This document shows, one piece after another, positions 49,268 through 61,812 of a DNA stretch of 64,000 nt. Both the position numbers and the translations under genes were made by a program. How positions within the stretch are numbered: the stretch's first letter is position 1; each line of letters starts with the position of its first letter. Source of the stretch: Parietaria judaica (taxonomy: Eukaryota > Streptophyta > Magnoliopsida > Rosales > Urticaceae); assembly GCA_954871525.1 (NCBI GenBank), contig OX940860.1, forward strand, positions 31,342,001 to 31,406,000. Reading direction: 5' to 3'. Below the pieces are notes generated by a model, which saw nothing but the letters and a program-made list of their open reading frames with translations, had not been told where the DNA came from and ran no database searches.

Positions 49268-51398
49268 TTACTTGTCTTCGTTCTCTCTATCACAATCTCT
49301 GGTCACTCTGCTACTAACCATGCTATTAGAGGAACTATCTTGCACGCTACGAGAAGAAGAGCATTTACTCGAAGAACTTCTATCGCTGATATCGTTTTCG
49401 TTTCTCGGGGACCTTTGACGTTTTCCACGTCCTGAAGATAAATCCTGCAAAGAAAGTTAACATATAATTATAACTCCATAGAAGAGTTGCTTTCATTCCT
49501 CTATCTCCAAAAAACTGTAGGAACGGCAATACAAACCAAAAAAATTACTTAAATTAAAACAGGAAAACTGGGACGTATTAACCGATTAACCGTGTGATTC
49601 TAAAACCAAACCAGATATTAAACTGGTACCGGTTTTTATTTTCAGCATAAACTGAAACCAAATAACCAGATAACTAGTGTCGGACATATAAATATAGATT
49701 TTGCAGGGGTTATCATTTCATCACTTTATAGACATTTTAATCTGTTGGTTATTGTTAACTCATTTCCGCTCTAGAAAGTTAGAAATCGTTTCTATGTTCA
49801 CACGAAAACCGACATTACAAATGAAAATCAGTTATTTAATTAATTTGTCATCTCCTCTCAAATCCACTTTAAAACCAGTCTATCAACAACAACAAAAAAA
49901 AAGAACCAAACTGGTTTCACCCCTAAAAAAATAGCTTGAAATTTTGATACTGACCTGATCTGTAGCAGATCCAGGAGTCTTCAGCTCAAGATTCGTTGCA
50001 ACATCGTTTGAATCCTCTGCTTTTTCAGTCTTGCTCTCCGAAGAGTTCTTCCTCGAGTCTTGCTTGCTCGGAGCATTAGGCAGTGTAGCTGGTTGCATAA
50101 TCGTAGCTCCATATTGCTGAGACTGCTGATCCACCTAATACGAGAATAACTTGGGGTATTATTGAATAATATAATATCATAAAAGAAAAATTGGGTAACT
50201 AAACTTAATCATAAGTTATTTAACCCACCATGGTACTCGGAGTCATGTATGGAACAAGAGTTGAGCATGGATTCTGATTCCCGTAGTACGGATATGGCTG
50301 CATGTGTGGATGCATCGGAATCGGCCCATGAGGCATTGGCATTGGAACCGGGTACGGGTATGTAGGTGGGCCCATGACGAGCGTTTGATCCATAGCTCCC
50401 CACGGAAACATAGCTCTCGCCCTCTGCTGACACGTGGCGCTGAGGTTTTCGATGTCGGATTTGAGAGAAGCTTTCTCTTCTCTGAGGTCGTTTTTCTCCT
50501 GGGTCAACTGTTTTTTTTTTTCAGCAGAGCAGACCGATAATTCAGCTGTTGTAGATAGTGTCATAATAATGGAGGAGAGAAGAATAAGAATCACCTCGTG
50601 AGATTCTTCGGTAAATGTCGCGTATTCGGCCTTGAGTTTGTTGACTTGCGACGTCAAATCCTTCAGCAATTGGATCGTGTCGGTTAAAATGGTTGCTTTA
50701 TCATTCTTGGGCCTATCGGGATCTGAGAGACCGGATCGTATACATGAACTATTACGCCAATCACTTGACGAAACAGTAAAACAAAGAAGTAAAAGAATAT
50801 TCATCATCTTCATGAAATTTCAATACCTAAAACGTTTCCCAACTCGATAAACTGCTCGTTTAGCCGGTCCCTCCTCAACCTCTCCCGGTCAGCCTTTTGC
50901 ATCTTCCTTGCAGCTACGCAATCCTTGGTATCCCCTTCAGGAATTTGACTACACTAAGCACATATTAACACACGAGATTCCATAATTGGATCCAAAAATC
51001 CATCACATTTTTAGAGAATTTCACACCCAATAATCTGCATTAAAACAAATGGCAACAACTTTTGAAATTCTCTTCCACAATCACCCAAACTGAGCTTGTA
51101 TAATATTCATAATTTCATATAACTACAGTGTTCGATCCAAACAATCAACATTTAAGGTTCAAGATATGATGAAATTAAACTTTAACGAACTTCATAATAA
51201 GCCAATTTAGCATAAAAACAAAGGAAATCAACAAAAAAAATAAAAGAGAAATCCAAAGCTGGAAAATAAGCCATAGCTATGGAGAAATCGGAGGAAACGA
51301 AACCTGGAGCTCGGGTGAGAGCGATTGGAGGTCACGCGCTGATCAGGATGCGGCGGCTTCGGGATCTGAATGAATTCCTCGTGCTCGAGCTGATTCAT
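49268..51398 (-). CDS. BHLH121: bHLH121/URI-type transcription factor (iron homeostasis)
   Basis: Subgroup IVb basic helix-loop-helix factor. In Arabidopsis bHLH121/URI pairs with IVc bHLHs and activates iron-deficiency genes. Six exons on the minus strand: 51398-51304, 50948-50827, 50722-50595, 50507-50229, 50134-49955, 49444-49268, giving 326 aa. Basic region and helix 1 at about 46-72 (RKMQKADRERLRRDRLNEQF), loop DPDRPKNDKATIL, helix 2 to about 105 (TDTIQLLKDLTSQVNKL), then a leucine-zipper-like coil (LTQEKNDLREEKASLKSDI). A Pro/Met-rich stretch follows (YPYPVPMPMPHGPIPMHPHM). The conserved EKAEDSNDVATNLELKTPGS and a Ser-rich tail (SSSSKCSSSRSVQDSSS) match bHLH121 over its paralog bHLH11, where I recall EAR motifs; none is seen here. 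ATG 51398 follows a non-ATG open stretch. Confidence 0.9.
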
Positions 51399-51863
51399 AT
51401 CTTGTTTCAAATCTGGTTAACGAGGATCGATTGAAGCTTTGATTGCTTTCGTTAATGGCGTCTGTGGGTTTCTGCAAAGAAATGAGATCTTATCTTCTCC
51501 GTAAGTTCACCGGTAATATTCCAAACTATTTTTTATTTTTATGGCATAACCGCATAAGTATCTATATTTTTTTTTAAACTTAAAAAATTCACAATTAAAA
51601 TTCTCATTGCTCACTGATTTATTTTTCTACAAAAATTTCGTCCATTTTTATTTGATGAAATTTTGTTTTAAAACCGGAAATCGAAACCGGTACGACACTT
51701 TAAATTTGGTTTATTGTCCTAGTTACAGTGTTAAATATAGATATATAATTTAATTTTTATTGTATGATAATGTTATTTATATTCTTGATAATATCTTGGA
51801 TTATATTTGTACTAAATTTTAAATTTTAAATTTAATTTGATAATTTAAACTTGGCATTATATT

Positions 51864-53432
51864 TGTTATGTGCATTTTTCGTAATATATAAAAATTGGAC
51901 CCATTTTGGCAAAAGTCAAAGCCCATCACCAAAGCCAAAGACCGGAGGCCGACGAACCAAGACATTGGCGAGGCCCGGTCAAAAAGGCGACGAGGCGACG
52001 AGTCTGACAAGCACCCTCATCATAGCTTGACGAGGGCATAACTTGTAATTATTCCACACGACGAGGAGATCAGAGACCACGAAGATCTCCGGGAAATCCT
52101 CCGGATTCACCCGAACTCAACATACGGACTCGCGGACAACCATAAGACATCAAAGACGAATCAAGAAGCATCGACGACCCCTTTTGCAAGGCTAGGGGCC
52201 TCGACAACCCCCTGTAGCAGGGGAGAAATTCGCAGACCCCTGGAGGTGCAATTTCAGGGAATTGGTTTTCCTATAAACAGGAGCATTCCCCCTCCCCCCC
52301 CCCCCCCCATTTCCACACTCACTTACAGCTTTCTCCAGAGATTCTCTCTCTAACTTTCTCTCTTTAGAAAGTCGCCCCTCTCTCCCCCCAACAAGAATTG
52401 AGAGCTTGCTGGCTGAGGCCCGACTAAGAGGAGATCTAGAATAGAGTCTCAGTCTCGACAAGGGAAGTTGTTCGACGAGTCAACGAAGGAGTCCCTCGCG
52501 CAGGTGGTCAAGCTTGCCAACACCCGCGAGGTCGACAAGGAGCATCCCTTAACAGGTTAGGCGCCCTCGCCAACCTCGACAAGGTCGACAAGGAGCACCC
52601 GTTGTTAGGTGAGGCGCCCTCGCCAACCTCGACAAGGAGCATCCCTCGTCAGGTTAAGGCCCTCGCCACAGCGAGCTCGCCAACACCAACGAGGTCGACG
52701 AAGAACACATCACGCCGGTAATACCCAGCCGCCTGGCCAAGGGTCACCCCCCGCGCCGCCAACATCGGCACTTCCGACGAGTCAAACCACATCGTCATTC
52801 ACCCGCCGTTTATCACTAACCCCGAACTACGTGGGACCTGATTCTCTTAAACTGAGATACGTAGGCAGTCTCGCCCAACCATAAGCGACGGGGCACGAGC
52901 CCAATCTACCCTTTTTTGCAGGTCCTCCCTCGCCGTAAGAGCTCGCCAAGGAAGGAGAATCACGAAGAATCATAAAGACCAGCTCGGAGCTTCATCAAGA
53001 TCGGAGTTCGCCTAGACGAGGACTTCGCCAAGACAAGGACTCTGCTCAGACGAGGAGCTTCGTCAAGACAAGGACCCCGCCCGGACTTCGCCACCACGAG
53101 GGAAGTCCGACGATGAGCTTCGTCGTGATACGGACTTTGCCCCACGAAGGAAGTTCGCCGAGGATTGCCAAGGACAGCCCGGAGACTCATCTAAGACGAC
53201 GGATTCGCTTCCAGCTTTGACGATCATTAGTCAACCCACGAAGGAAGTTCGCCGAGGATTGCCAAGGACAACCCGGAGACTCATCTAAGACGACGGATTC
53301 GCTTCCAGCTTTGACGATCATTAGTCAACCCGCGTTGACTCATCATTTAATTATCCTTGTGTTCAGCGGGTCACTCTCGGGACCCGAACCTTGAATCCGA
53401 TTCTAAGTTAAAGCCATTTTTACGCATTAACA
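51864..53432 (+). mobile_element. Solo LTR with 5-bp TSD ATATT
   Basis: Starts TGTTATGTGC and ends CGCATTAACA (TGTTA...TAACA), flanked by ATATT at 51859-51863 and 53433-53437. At 1569 bp it is markedly GC-rich compared with its surroundings. A TATA box (CTATAAACAG, 52271) is followed by a C run and CT-rich leader, as in a U3/R junction. Downstream GAGATACGTAGGCAG is a phrase typical of plant Ty3/Gypsy LTRs. Two internal tandem repeats: a 53-bp unit near 52561-52660 and a 94-bp unit at 53141-53328. No internal domain or second LTR, so it formed by LTR-LTR recombination. Confidence 0.85.
53141..53328 (+). repeat. 94-bp tandem duplication inside the solo LTR
   Basis: Copy 1 at 53141-53234 and copy 2 at 53235-53328, starting CCCACGAAGGAAGTTCGCCG and ending CGATCATTAGTCAA; they differ at one or two bases. 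Confidence 0.9.
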
Positions 53433-53690
53433 ATATTTATTTTGTCCCGATACTTATTTTTTTTTCCTAATTTCTTTTATCAGATTTTGTCTCAAATTTT
53501 ATTCCAATCCAGTTTTTTTTAAGTTTATTTAAAACCAAAACCGTAACAAAAAAATTAATGTATCGTTCTTCGTTCCGGTTTTACCCCTACAATGTACGTT
53601 AGGCTGCGAAACACTGGATTACAAACACCATATATATTAGAAAGTAGAAACACTTGGTGTAGAGAGAGAAAGCTTGGAGGAGAGAGAAAG

Positions 53691-56600
53691 ATGTCGGGCA
53701 TGGGGGACGGCTACGTGGGCACGGCCCAGGACGCCGTGAGGATCCGACGCCTGGAGAAGCAGCGAGAAGCCGAGCGCCAGAAGATCCAAGACCTCAAGTC
53801 CAAGTCCGCCTCCGAAAACGGTGGACCCGGTCTTCTCCAATTCGGGTCAAGCACTTCCGAGGTCCGAGCCTGAACTCCAATCTAGGGTTTCAATTTGGGA
53901 ATTAATCGGAAAAAGGTCACATCACTGATTGCTTTTGCTTGCATGGTCCTTCGTTTAGATTCTCGAGACGGCGTTTAAGAAGGAAACCGTCGGTTTGGTT
54001 TCGCGCGAGGAATATGTTGAGAAGGTACAAGCTTCTGCTTTCATCAATGGCTAGGGTTTCGAATTTCGATGAAGTTAGTTGCTTGACTAGGGTTTTGATG
54101 CCATTGCAGAGAGTGAATATCAGGAATAAGATTGAAGAAGAAGAGAAGGAGAAGCTTCAGAAGCTTCAACAAGAGTGAGTTCTAATCGAATTGGAATATT
54201 ATCGATAGTGGTTTTTTTTTTTTTTTTTTTGTATTTGACATTCGTGTATGCTTCTTAGGGAAGAGGAGCTTCAATTGCAGAAACGGAAGAAGAGGAAGGT
54301 GAAGGGAAATTCTCGCTTGTCTTTCGCGGATGAGATTGAGAATGGAAGCGACGAAGAAGACGAGCAAACGAGTAATCTCTTTCTTCCTTTTTAGCTTGTA
54401 TGCTTTAACATTGTTAGAATAAAAGCGAAGGCTTGTCAGATTTATCGCTCATTTCGTATAGTTTGGCTTGTCGGCATTTGTTAACACGGGCAGAGAACGT
54501 GATGTAGAATGTAGATCATTCAACGTAATAATTTAGATTTCCTTAGGCTATAGATCGAAGTGAATGACATTCGATATTTCTCATCCATCGATTTTCACTG
54601 CAATTTATTGAAGTTTTGATTATGTTTTACTTTCATATTTCCTCGCGAAAACATCATTGCTATTTTTGCAGAATTTGCCAAAGATCCTACTGTCGAAACT
54701 AGCTTCCTTCCCGACAGGTGTGGTATCTTTTCACTCCTGTGTTCGGTGTTTTACGATTAGCTAAATATTTATATGTTTTTGGGAATTTCTGAAATATTAT
54801 TAATAATAATCCATTGCCCATATACAATTTAAAGCTAACTTAACATAGAAAATCAGATTCAACTAATCCCTCGGAAATAAGGAAATTACACTACTACTGA
54901 ATGTTTTAGAGAGATTATGAGAGATGGGATTTAGATATAAGATGTGAGACTGAAATCGATATTTACTTTCTGATCGTATTTTCAATAAGCTTAATTGTCT
55001 CTGACCCTAACGTTTGAGCTTAGAGTTGTTGAGGATGGTGTTTCAGTGAGCGAGAGGCTGAGGAACAAGCTGAACGTGAAAGGCTGCGGAAACAGTGGCA
55101 ACTTGAGCAGGATCATATACGAAGTAATTTTATTTTATTATTATTTTTAAAGGTCTTTTTTACATGAAAAGAAATTTGTACTTATTTGAGATACGTAATT
55201 ATGTATATTATCAGATGAGCCACTTGAAATCACGTATAGTTACTGGGACGGGGCAGGCCACAGACGAGTGATCAAGGCAAGTATATATATTTGCAGATAT
55301 TTATATAAATTTTAGCTTTTGGAGAAAAAAGGTTATTTAAGATGTATTGTTTTCATTGGACTTTGGATTTGGACATGATATATTGAATTAGAAAGAAGAA
55401 AAAAAACCTTGAATCACGGTTATATATCAGGACATGTCTAAAAACTAGTTAGTCAAACCGGTTTTCAAAAAATAAAAACTGGGTTCTGCTTGAAAATTTT
55501 AAAAAATATATATAAAAAAAGGATCCGGTTACCGGCTTAAAACCTGCTCAATGAATCCGTTTACTTAAAGTACTTTTTTGTATTTTTGGCTCGGTCAGGT
55601 GCGCAAAGGTGACAAAATAGGAGAGTTCCTTCGAGGCGTTCAGCAACAACTTGCCCCAGAGTTTCGAGAAATTCGAACCACATCTGTGGAGAACTTGCTA
55701 TATGTAAAAGAAGATCTTATCATTCCACATGTAAGTATTTTTTTTTCTGCGACTGTTTCAAAACATTAATGATCATTGATCACGGTATCTCTCTAATAAT
55801 CCTACTTAAAAATGCTACTTTCATTTTTTCCAACAGCAACATAGTTTCTATGAGCTGATTGTGAACAAGGCGAGGGGCAAAAGTGGACCGGTAATTATCT
55901 CTCTTTTTTTTGTTGTAACTTTTGCAGTTCGAAAACAGTTTTTTTCTTGTTTTTAGAGCAAATAAGGACTGTGGAAATAGTGTGAGGAGAGAGAACGTGA
56001 TCTTGTTGAAAAACACTTTGAATGTGATAATTATTATTTCGACTATTTTTCTTTGAAAAACTTGTTACAATTTCTTTGTAAAGAACATAAACATAATCAA
56101 ACTTAACGAAATCTTCTAAGATTTTGGTAATTTAATTTTAAGTTATCGATTAGGAAACGTTGGTACGAAGTAGACCTTACTGTTTTCTCTCACTCATTCT
56201 TGTAGTTAATATGTATCTAGTATTATTTTTTATTATGGTGCAGTTTAACTAATCATAAATATACGAGTCTGACTGTTTATTCTTTGCAGCTATTTCACTT
56301 CGATGTACACGAAGATGTGAGAACAACTGCCGATGCAACTATTGAGAAAGACGAGGTACCACGATTTCTTAATACATCTTGGGATTTTTTCATAATTGCA
56401 TAAAACCTTGAGGAAAACGGGCGATGAAATCAAGAAACTTTGTCCAGCAATGTTCCGAATGTGCGCAATGGACGTTTAATTCTCACTTGTGTTTCACAAA
56501 TTTGTTGACATTTTTTAATTTGAAAAAAAAAAAAGATCAATTGTCACTGTATATGGTTTCACCATATATAGTGAGAAATAAGAATTACTTAATTGTATAG

Positions 56601-56868
56601 CTCTAATCGTTTCTTCGCACTGGTTCTTTGGCAGTCGCACGCTGGAAAGGTTGTCGAAAGGCACTGGTACGAGAAGAACAAGCATATATTCCCCGCATCA
56701 AGATGGGAGGTGAAATCTAGCTTTAATTACTGATTTTTTTATTTTATTTTTACTGTTGTTTATTATCCACACGCAATTCCGTATATGTTTCTCATCTCTG
56801 TTCATCGGAAATCGCAGATATATGATCCGACGAGGAAATGGGAGCGATACACAATCCACGGCGACTGA
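53691..56868 (+). CDS. XCT: XAP5 CIRCADIAN TIMEKEEPER (XCT), FAM50/XAP5 family
   Basis: Nuclear protein of the conserved XAP5/FAM50 family; in plants it affects clock period, light signalling, small-RNA levels and splicing. Twelve exons: 53691-53861, 53959-54024, 54110-54174, 54259-54371, 54672-54717, 55047-55123, 55215-55276, 55599-55730, 55837-55890, 56290-56355, 56635-56709, 56818-56868, giving 325 aa. The N-terminal half is charged coiled coil ([37 protein letters not shown]) with a basic nuclear signal (KRKKRKVKG). The C-terminal XAP5 domain is highly conserved: [59 protein letters not shown], then [15 protein letters not shown] at the end. Intron 7 has donor AAG/GCAAGT, a consensus GC-AG intron; the GT four bases on breaks the frame. 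The solo LTR ends about 260 bases upstream of the start. Confidence 0.95.
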
Positions 56869-57467
56869 TTTCAGAATTGTTAAGACGGATTTTCCGCCAT
56901 GGTAGCTTGTTTTTCCTCATCAAAAGCTTGGCTATTTATTGAATGTGGAACTGAACTTGGTGGATGGAAGAAAAAGAAAATTAGATCTGAATTAGTTTGT
57001 TTTTGGTGTACCCTTTTGACTGAAATTTTAGGATATTGTTTATTTTATTTGGATTTTTATGTTAAATTATTAAAAAAATTGAATCGTTGGTGATTTTATT
57101 ATTATGTTAGAAACGACAACATAGTGAAAAGAAATTTAAATAATAACAATCAGAAAGAAATAAATCCGTACTATTTTGAGCACATTCAATATAATGGAAG
57201 CTAACTACCTCGTGTCAGAATTGCATTTAACACACAAGTTAGATACAACATAAATGTACCATATCTATTTGTTAAAAATGATAATTTTATAATATTTTTT
57301 TTGTCGAGATGTGACAAAAATATCTCGTATTTTCAATTTCAATTTCAATTACAAAATACAATAAGTTAATAACTATGGACGACATTTTCGTCCTCACTGG
57401 GAGTCTTCGGTCCTACTATTTGTACGTAATTATTTTGTTTTACAAAACAGCAACAAAGTAGAATTTA
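56869..57467. other. 3' flank of XCT
   Basis: Probable 3' UTR and AT-rich spacer up to the Mutator-type element. No gene seen. Confidence 0.5.
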
Positions 57468-57939
57468 GGGTTAATGACGGCAAAAATACCCAAAGTTTGG
57501 TCAAAGAACCCCTCGTGTATCCAAAGTTTAAAAGTGGTGGCAAAAATACCCAAAGTCGCATTTGGGGAGTTGACCACTCCATTCTCGTAACGCCGTTAAC
57601 TTACTCGTTAACTCTGGCCACGTGGACAAACGTGGGTTGCTGACATAATAATTTTTGTCACGTGAACGAGCCTACATCAGCTTCGTTTACGACAAAACAA
57701 GGAATTAAACCCCTAATTAATACTATTTAACACAACTAATTGAACCACCCCTAATGATTACACTTAACAAAACAGATTTGTCCACGTGGCCAGAATTAAC
57801 AGGTAAGTTAACGGCATTACGAGAATGGAGTGGTCAACTCCCCAAATGTGACTTTGGGTATTTTTGCCACCAGTTTTAAACTTTGGGTACACGAGGGGTT
57901 CTTTGACCAAACTTTGGGTATTTTTGCCGTCATTAACCC
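57468..57939. mobile_element. Mutator-type MITE with 9-bp TSD and G-boxes
   Basis: A 472-bp element. Ends GGGTTAATGACGGCAAAAAT and its inverse (ATTTTTGCCGTCATTAACCC) are part of inverted repeats of about 160 bases. TAGAATTTA flanks both sides (57459-57467 and 57940-57948), a perfect 9-bp duplication as made by Mutator-like elements. CACGTG cores occur at 57619, 57659 and 57783 (contexts CCACGTGGAC, GTCACGTGAA, TCCACGTGGCC). The element lies between XCT and TRAP-alpha, ending about 285 bases before the TRAP-alpha start. Confidence 0.88.
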
Positions 57940-58099
57940 TAGAATTTACTCATGTGATTTAAAACGACAAGCTTTAACTTGGGCCCAAATAGTTAAACGA
58001 CGACGTTTTTTTTGTCCTCTCTGAGGCTCTTCCATTATTTGTTCGAAATATTATTTTATTTCTTTCTTTGTTAGTTTTGTTCAAAGTCGCCCAAAATTG

Positions 58100-58107
58100 T
58101 ATATAAA
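58100..58107 (+). promoter_or_regulatory. Putative TATA box of TRAP-alpha
   Basis: TATATAAA at 58100, about 117 bases upstream of the start codon, leaving a plausible leader of about 90 bases. Confidence 0.5.
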
Positions 58108-58223
58108 CACCAAATTGACCCCAAGATCAAAGCTTCTATCTTCGCTTGATCGTCAGAAACCAGAACGAACGCGAGATAAACGAATTGACTTCGAGAGGCG
58201 AATCCACCTCCGAGCTCGCTCCA

Positions 58224-60603
58224 ATGGCTTCGATGAAGCAACTTAGGGTTTTTCTCCTGGCTCTCCTTCTCGTCGCGTCTCCTTTCCTTCAAGGTTTGGC
58301 CTCTGAAGCTCAATTTTTCAGATCTAGATCTGCTGATTCGCCCGATTTTGTTCTTCTCTGTTTATGAGTTGGTTTCAGTAAGAATTTCCGAATTAGGGTT
58401 CCGCTGTATGCATGCATGTGAAATGAGTGTGTTCCGAATTTGATCGATGAGATCTGATTTGAATTGGAATGCTCTGTTGTGTGGAGTTGCTTTGTTCGTG
58501 TATGAAATGACGTTTGTCGGGTTTTGAAAAGCGTATTTGACATTTTGACTTGATCTTTAAGCATCGCCTTTTAATTTAATAAATGCTTTTGGGATTCTGA
58601 GTTCAAAATTAATTAAATGAAAATCAAGATTCTTATATTGTCTCGGTCAACGCTTTGATTTTGATGATTCAATCATGTTTCTCCATACTAGTAAATAGTT
58701 GAACGGAATCTGATAAGCCGATTTTGGTCAGTTGCTAGAGCGCAATCGGATCCGGATGTAGAGATTCCCGAGCCTGCAGACGAGAGCAGCGATCTTGGAA
58801 TCGTTAATGAGGATGTACAGGACTTCGGTGACGAGAACTTCAACCCGGCTCCAGGGATCGAAACAGTCTCCGTTTTCCCTAAGAACATGGCGAAATGTGA
58901 GAATTTCTCTAGATAATTGTAAAATGGAAATTGTTTTGGCGTCTTGACTTTTGTGTTAAGCTGATTTTCTTTGTTTTTACAGTGGTTACAGCTGGAGAGG
59001 AGACCGAGCTTCTAGTCGGAGTGAAAAATGATGGTAAACATATGAATTCTAAAAAATCATTACAATCATTTATTTTGTGTTGTTAATTATCTGTCTTTCT
59101 ATTCGAATTTGAAGAATGAGTTTATGCTCTTCAATTTTGAATTGACCTCGAGTCATTCGATATGACTGGCCTGGCCGTTGTGTGGCTTCATTTTTTATCA
59201 CGCGAATGTTCTCGTTCACTTGTGAACTTTTCATTACATTCTCTTAGTTTTTGTAAACTTATCTTGACGCTTTTCTGTATTGGCAAAAAATAAATAAATA
59301 GGGGATTCAAGTGTGAACGTCATCGCCATTAAAGCTAGTGTTCATCTTCCTTTCGACCATCGTATGCTGGTTCAGAACCTGACTACAGTGGTACGTCATT
59401 AATTAAGTAAATTTAGGCTATTTAGTTACGTCTTGTTATTTAGTTATGTCATTTGAATTATTTAAATATGTATAGAGTTTGGTTAATTATGCTTTAGAGG
59501 TTTATTTTGGTCGGATCCTAAGGTTTAAATATCTTTCACGATTGTTTTTTTATAGGGATTTAACAACGCATCAGTACCTGTTTCAACACAAGCTACTTTC
59601 CCGTACATATTTGCTGTCAGCAAGTATCTGCAGGTACTCACTTTCTGTTGATATATTCATAAAATTTTCCGATCTTTGTCACTCAAGTAAACATTTTTAA
59701 TCAATTTATTTGTTTGAAATGTAGCCTGGATCTTTCGATCTTGTGGGTACTATCATCTATGAGATTGACGAGCAGCCGTACCAGAACACCTTCTTCAACG
59801 GCACTATTGAAGTAGTTGAGGCTGGCGGGTTCCTCAGCATTGAATCTGTTTTCCTTGTTACCCTCGGAATCGCTCTTCTTGTTCTCCTCGTTCTGTGGGT
59901 TCAGAGTCAAATCCAGAACCTCTCTAAGGTACTATATAAAATACTACTCCCTTTTGTTATTAGATAGTTAGTTTCGGTGCTTTTTCCTCGACTATTCTAA
60001 AATCCTAGTCTATTCGTTATCATATTTAGCAAAATTCAAGCACCTTTTTAACCAAAAACTAGTTCACCAAATCCACCGTTTTTTTTTAACCGACTCTGGT
60101 TTTTAAACTGATTTTACTTGTGTCTAGGTTATGACAATCGATTTTTTGGATAATATTATTTTCGTAACAATGTTTTACGTTGTAACCAGTTTATAAATCG
60201 GAACAAAAAAAAAAAAAAAAGGCTGGTTCATTGGATAAGCAGTTTTTTAAATGGAAATAATTGTGGACCGGGACACTGGTTTCACCCAATATACACACGT
60301 ATTTTATAAACTAATTCTTTTTTTTTTCTTCGTCTATTCGAATAGAAATCCAAGAGATCGTCGAAGGTGGAAGTTGGGACCAAGACCACTGATGCCTCCA
60401 TGGATGAATGGCTTCAGGTTTGTATTTTATTCTGAGCTTATCCTACATATATTATGTCGGGTTAGTTCGTTAACCACTTATAGAATTAAAGGGAAGTTCT
60501 CAGCTTATATCATTATTGCTGATACGTTGCTATTCTCCGTCGTGATTTTCAGGGAACTGCGTATACCCAGTCGCTTTCGAGCAAATCGAAGAAGAAGAAG
60601 TAG
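58224..60603 (+). CDS. SSR1: Translocon-associated protein subunit alpha (TRAP-alpha)
   Basis: Single-pass ER membrane subunit of the TRAP complex at the Sec61 translocon, which aids insertion of some secretory proteins. Eight exons: 58224-58293, 58732-58896, 58983-59033, 59302-59390, 59556-59633, 59725-59928, 60346-60417, 60553-60603, giving 259 aa. Signal peptide at 1 to about 26 (FLLALLLVASPFLQVARA). The luminal part starts with an acidic stretch (SDPDVEIPEPADESSD) and contains a beta-sandwich-like domain with N-glycosylation sequons NLT, NNAS and NGT. The membrane segment is about 191-211 (SVFLVTLGIALLVLLVLWV). A basic cytosolic tail ends SLSSKSKKKK, which also fits an ER-retention type Lys-rich end. 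All introns are GT-AG. Confidence 0.94.
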
Positions 60604-61700
60604 ATGAAAAGCCACACATCGCACGGCTGCGAACGAATATCACATTAGGGATTTCGAGATCTCGGGGTGGTGAAAGTGGAGTTAGTTTTGACAATTAGAA
60701 CCAGAAATGTTACGTTGCAATTGTAGCTTATCAACAAATTTTTGCAATTTAAAGCTATTTCAGACTTGACTTCGAGCCATTTTTGAATTTAAAACTAACG
60801 GGGATTTAAATTAATGGCCTTATATTTTATCATTTCAACATAATTGTCTCTATTGCATTCTGTTTCTTTCTTTTCAGTCGTCTGTTTTGGTTGATTGGTT
60901 TGATATTGGGTCTCATTTATTTTAATATTTATCGCCACAATATGCAAAATAAGAATAATTCATGTTATTTAAAATAAAATGGCCTTCAACTAATCAAATT
61001 ATTATTAGGCATGAGAATGAGATTATGATATTTTATTTGACATTTTAGCATTTGTTACGACAAAGCAAAAGGGAACGTATTGCTTAATTTTTTATGCTAC
61101 GAAATGATTATTTGGTGTCGTATTAGACATGAGATTATGATATATTTTTAGGCATAAAATGAAACATACTAGAGAAATAATTTCACGGTCTCCATTATAA
61201 TTTTTAATTTAAGAACAGTCGTATGAATTAAAAATATTCTACGAAGTCATTGTAGTGTACTGTAGTGTCACGCTCGGTCATATAAAAAGAATTAATGAAA
61301 AATGTTATTATTTCACTTAATTTTTCAATTAGTCATATATTGACGCACTATGTTGCATTGCCCATTTTATTTATATAAAAAATAAGCCATCGCTTAAAAT
61401 CTCAAGAAAAAAAAATCTTAGTAAAAAATTGTCTCACAAACTAATAATTTATATTTTGTGCAAATTCCGAAAATAATTGGATTTAGTTAGCGAATTTTTT
61501 TATTACGCTTTTTTTTAGCGAATAATAAAAATTAAAAGGGGAAATTAACAAAGCGTTCTAAGTAATTATTAAAAGGAAAAATTAAATTAAAAAAAAAAAA
61601 AACTGTACGCGAAAATAGGTGAACAACCTACTACTCCAGAATGGCTGCCACGTGGCGAATCCTCTCTGAAGGTGGGCCCACACGTGTGTAGCGTGACTAC
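60604..61700. other. Intergenic between TRAP-alpha and invertase
   Basis: TRAP-alpha 3' UTR, then AT-rich DNA with no gene or clear element. Beyond it a TATA-like run (TATATATATATACAG) at about 61710-61724 probably serves the invertase promoter. Confidence 0.5.
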
Positions 61701-61812
61701 ATGTATGTATGTATATATATATACAGACTGATCGCCTATTTTCTTGGGACTCTTGAATCAGTCTCTCTCTGAACAGCAAGCTCAACGGTCTCCGTCTCCG
61801 ACTCTCTCGCTC

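Noticed and set aside
51864..53432. GC-rich region as a coding gene
   Set aside because: TG/CA ends, 5-bp duplication and LTR signals explain it; frames within are short and unrelated to known proteins.
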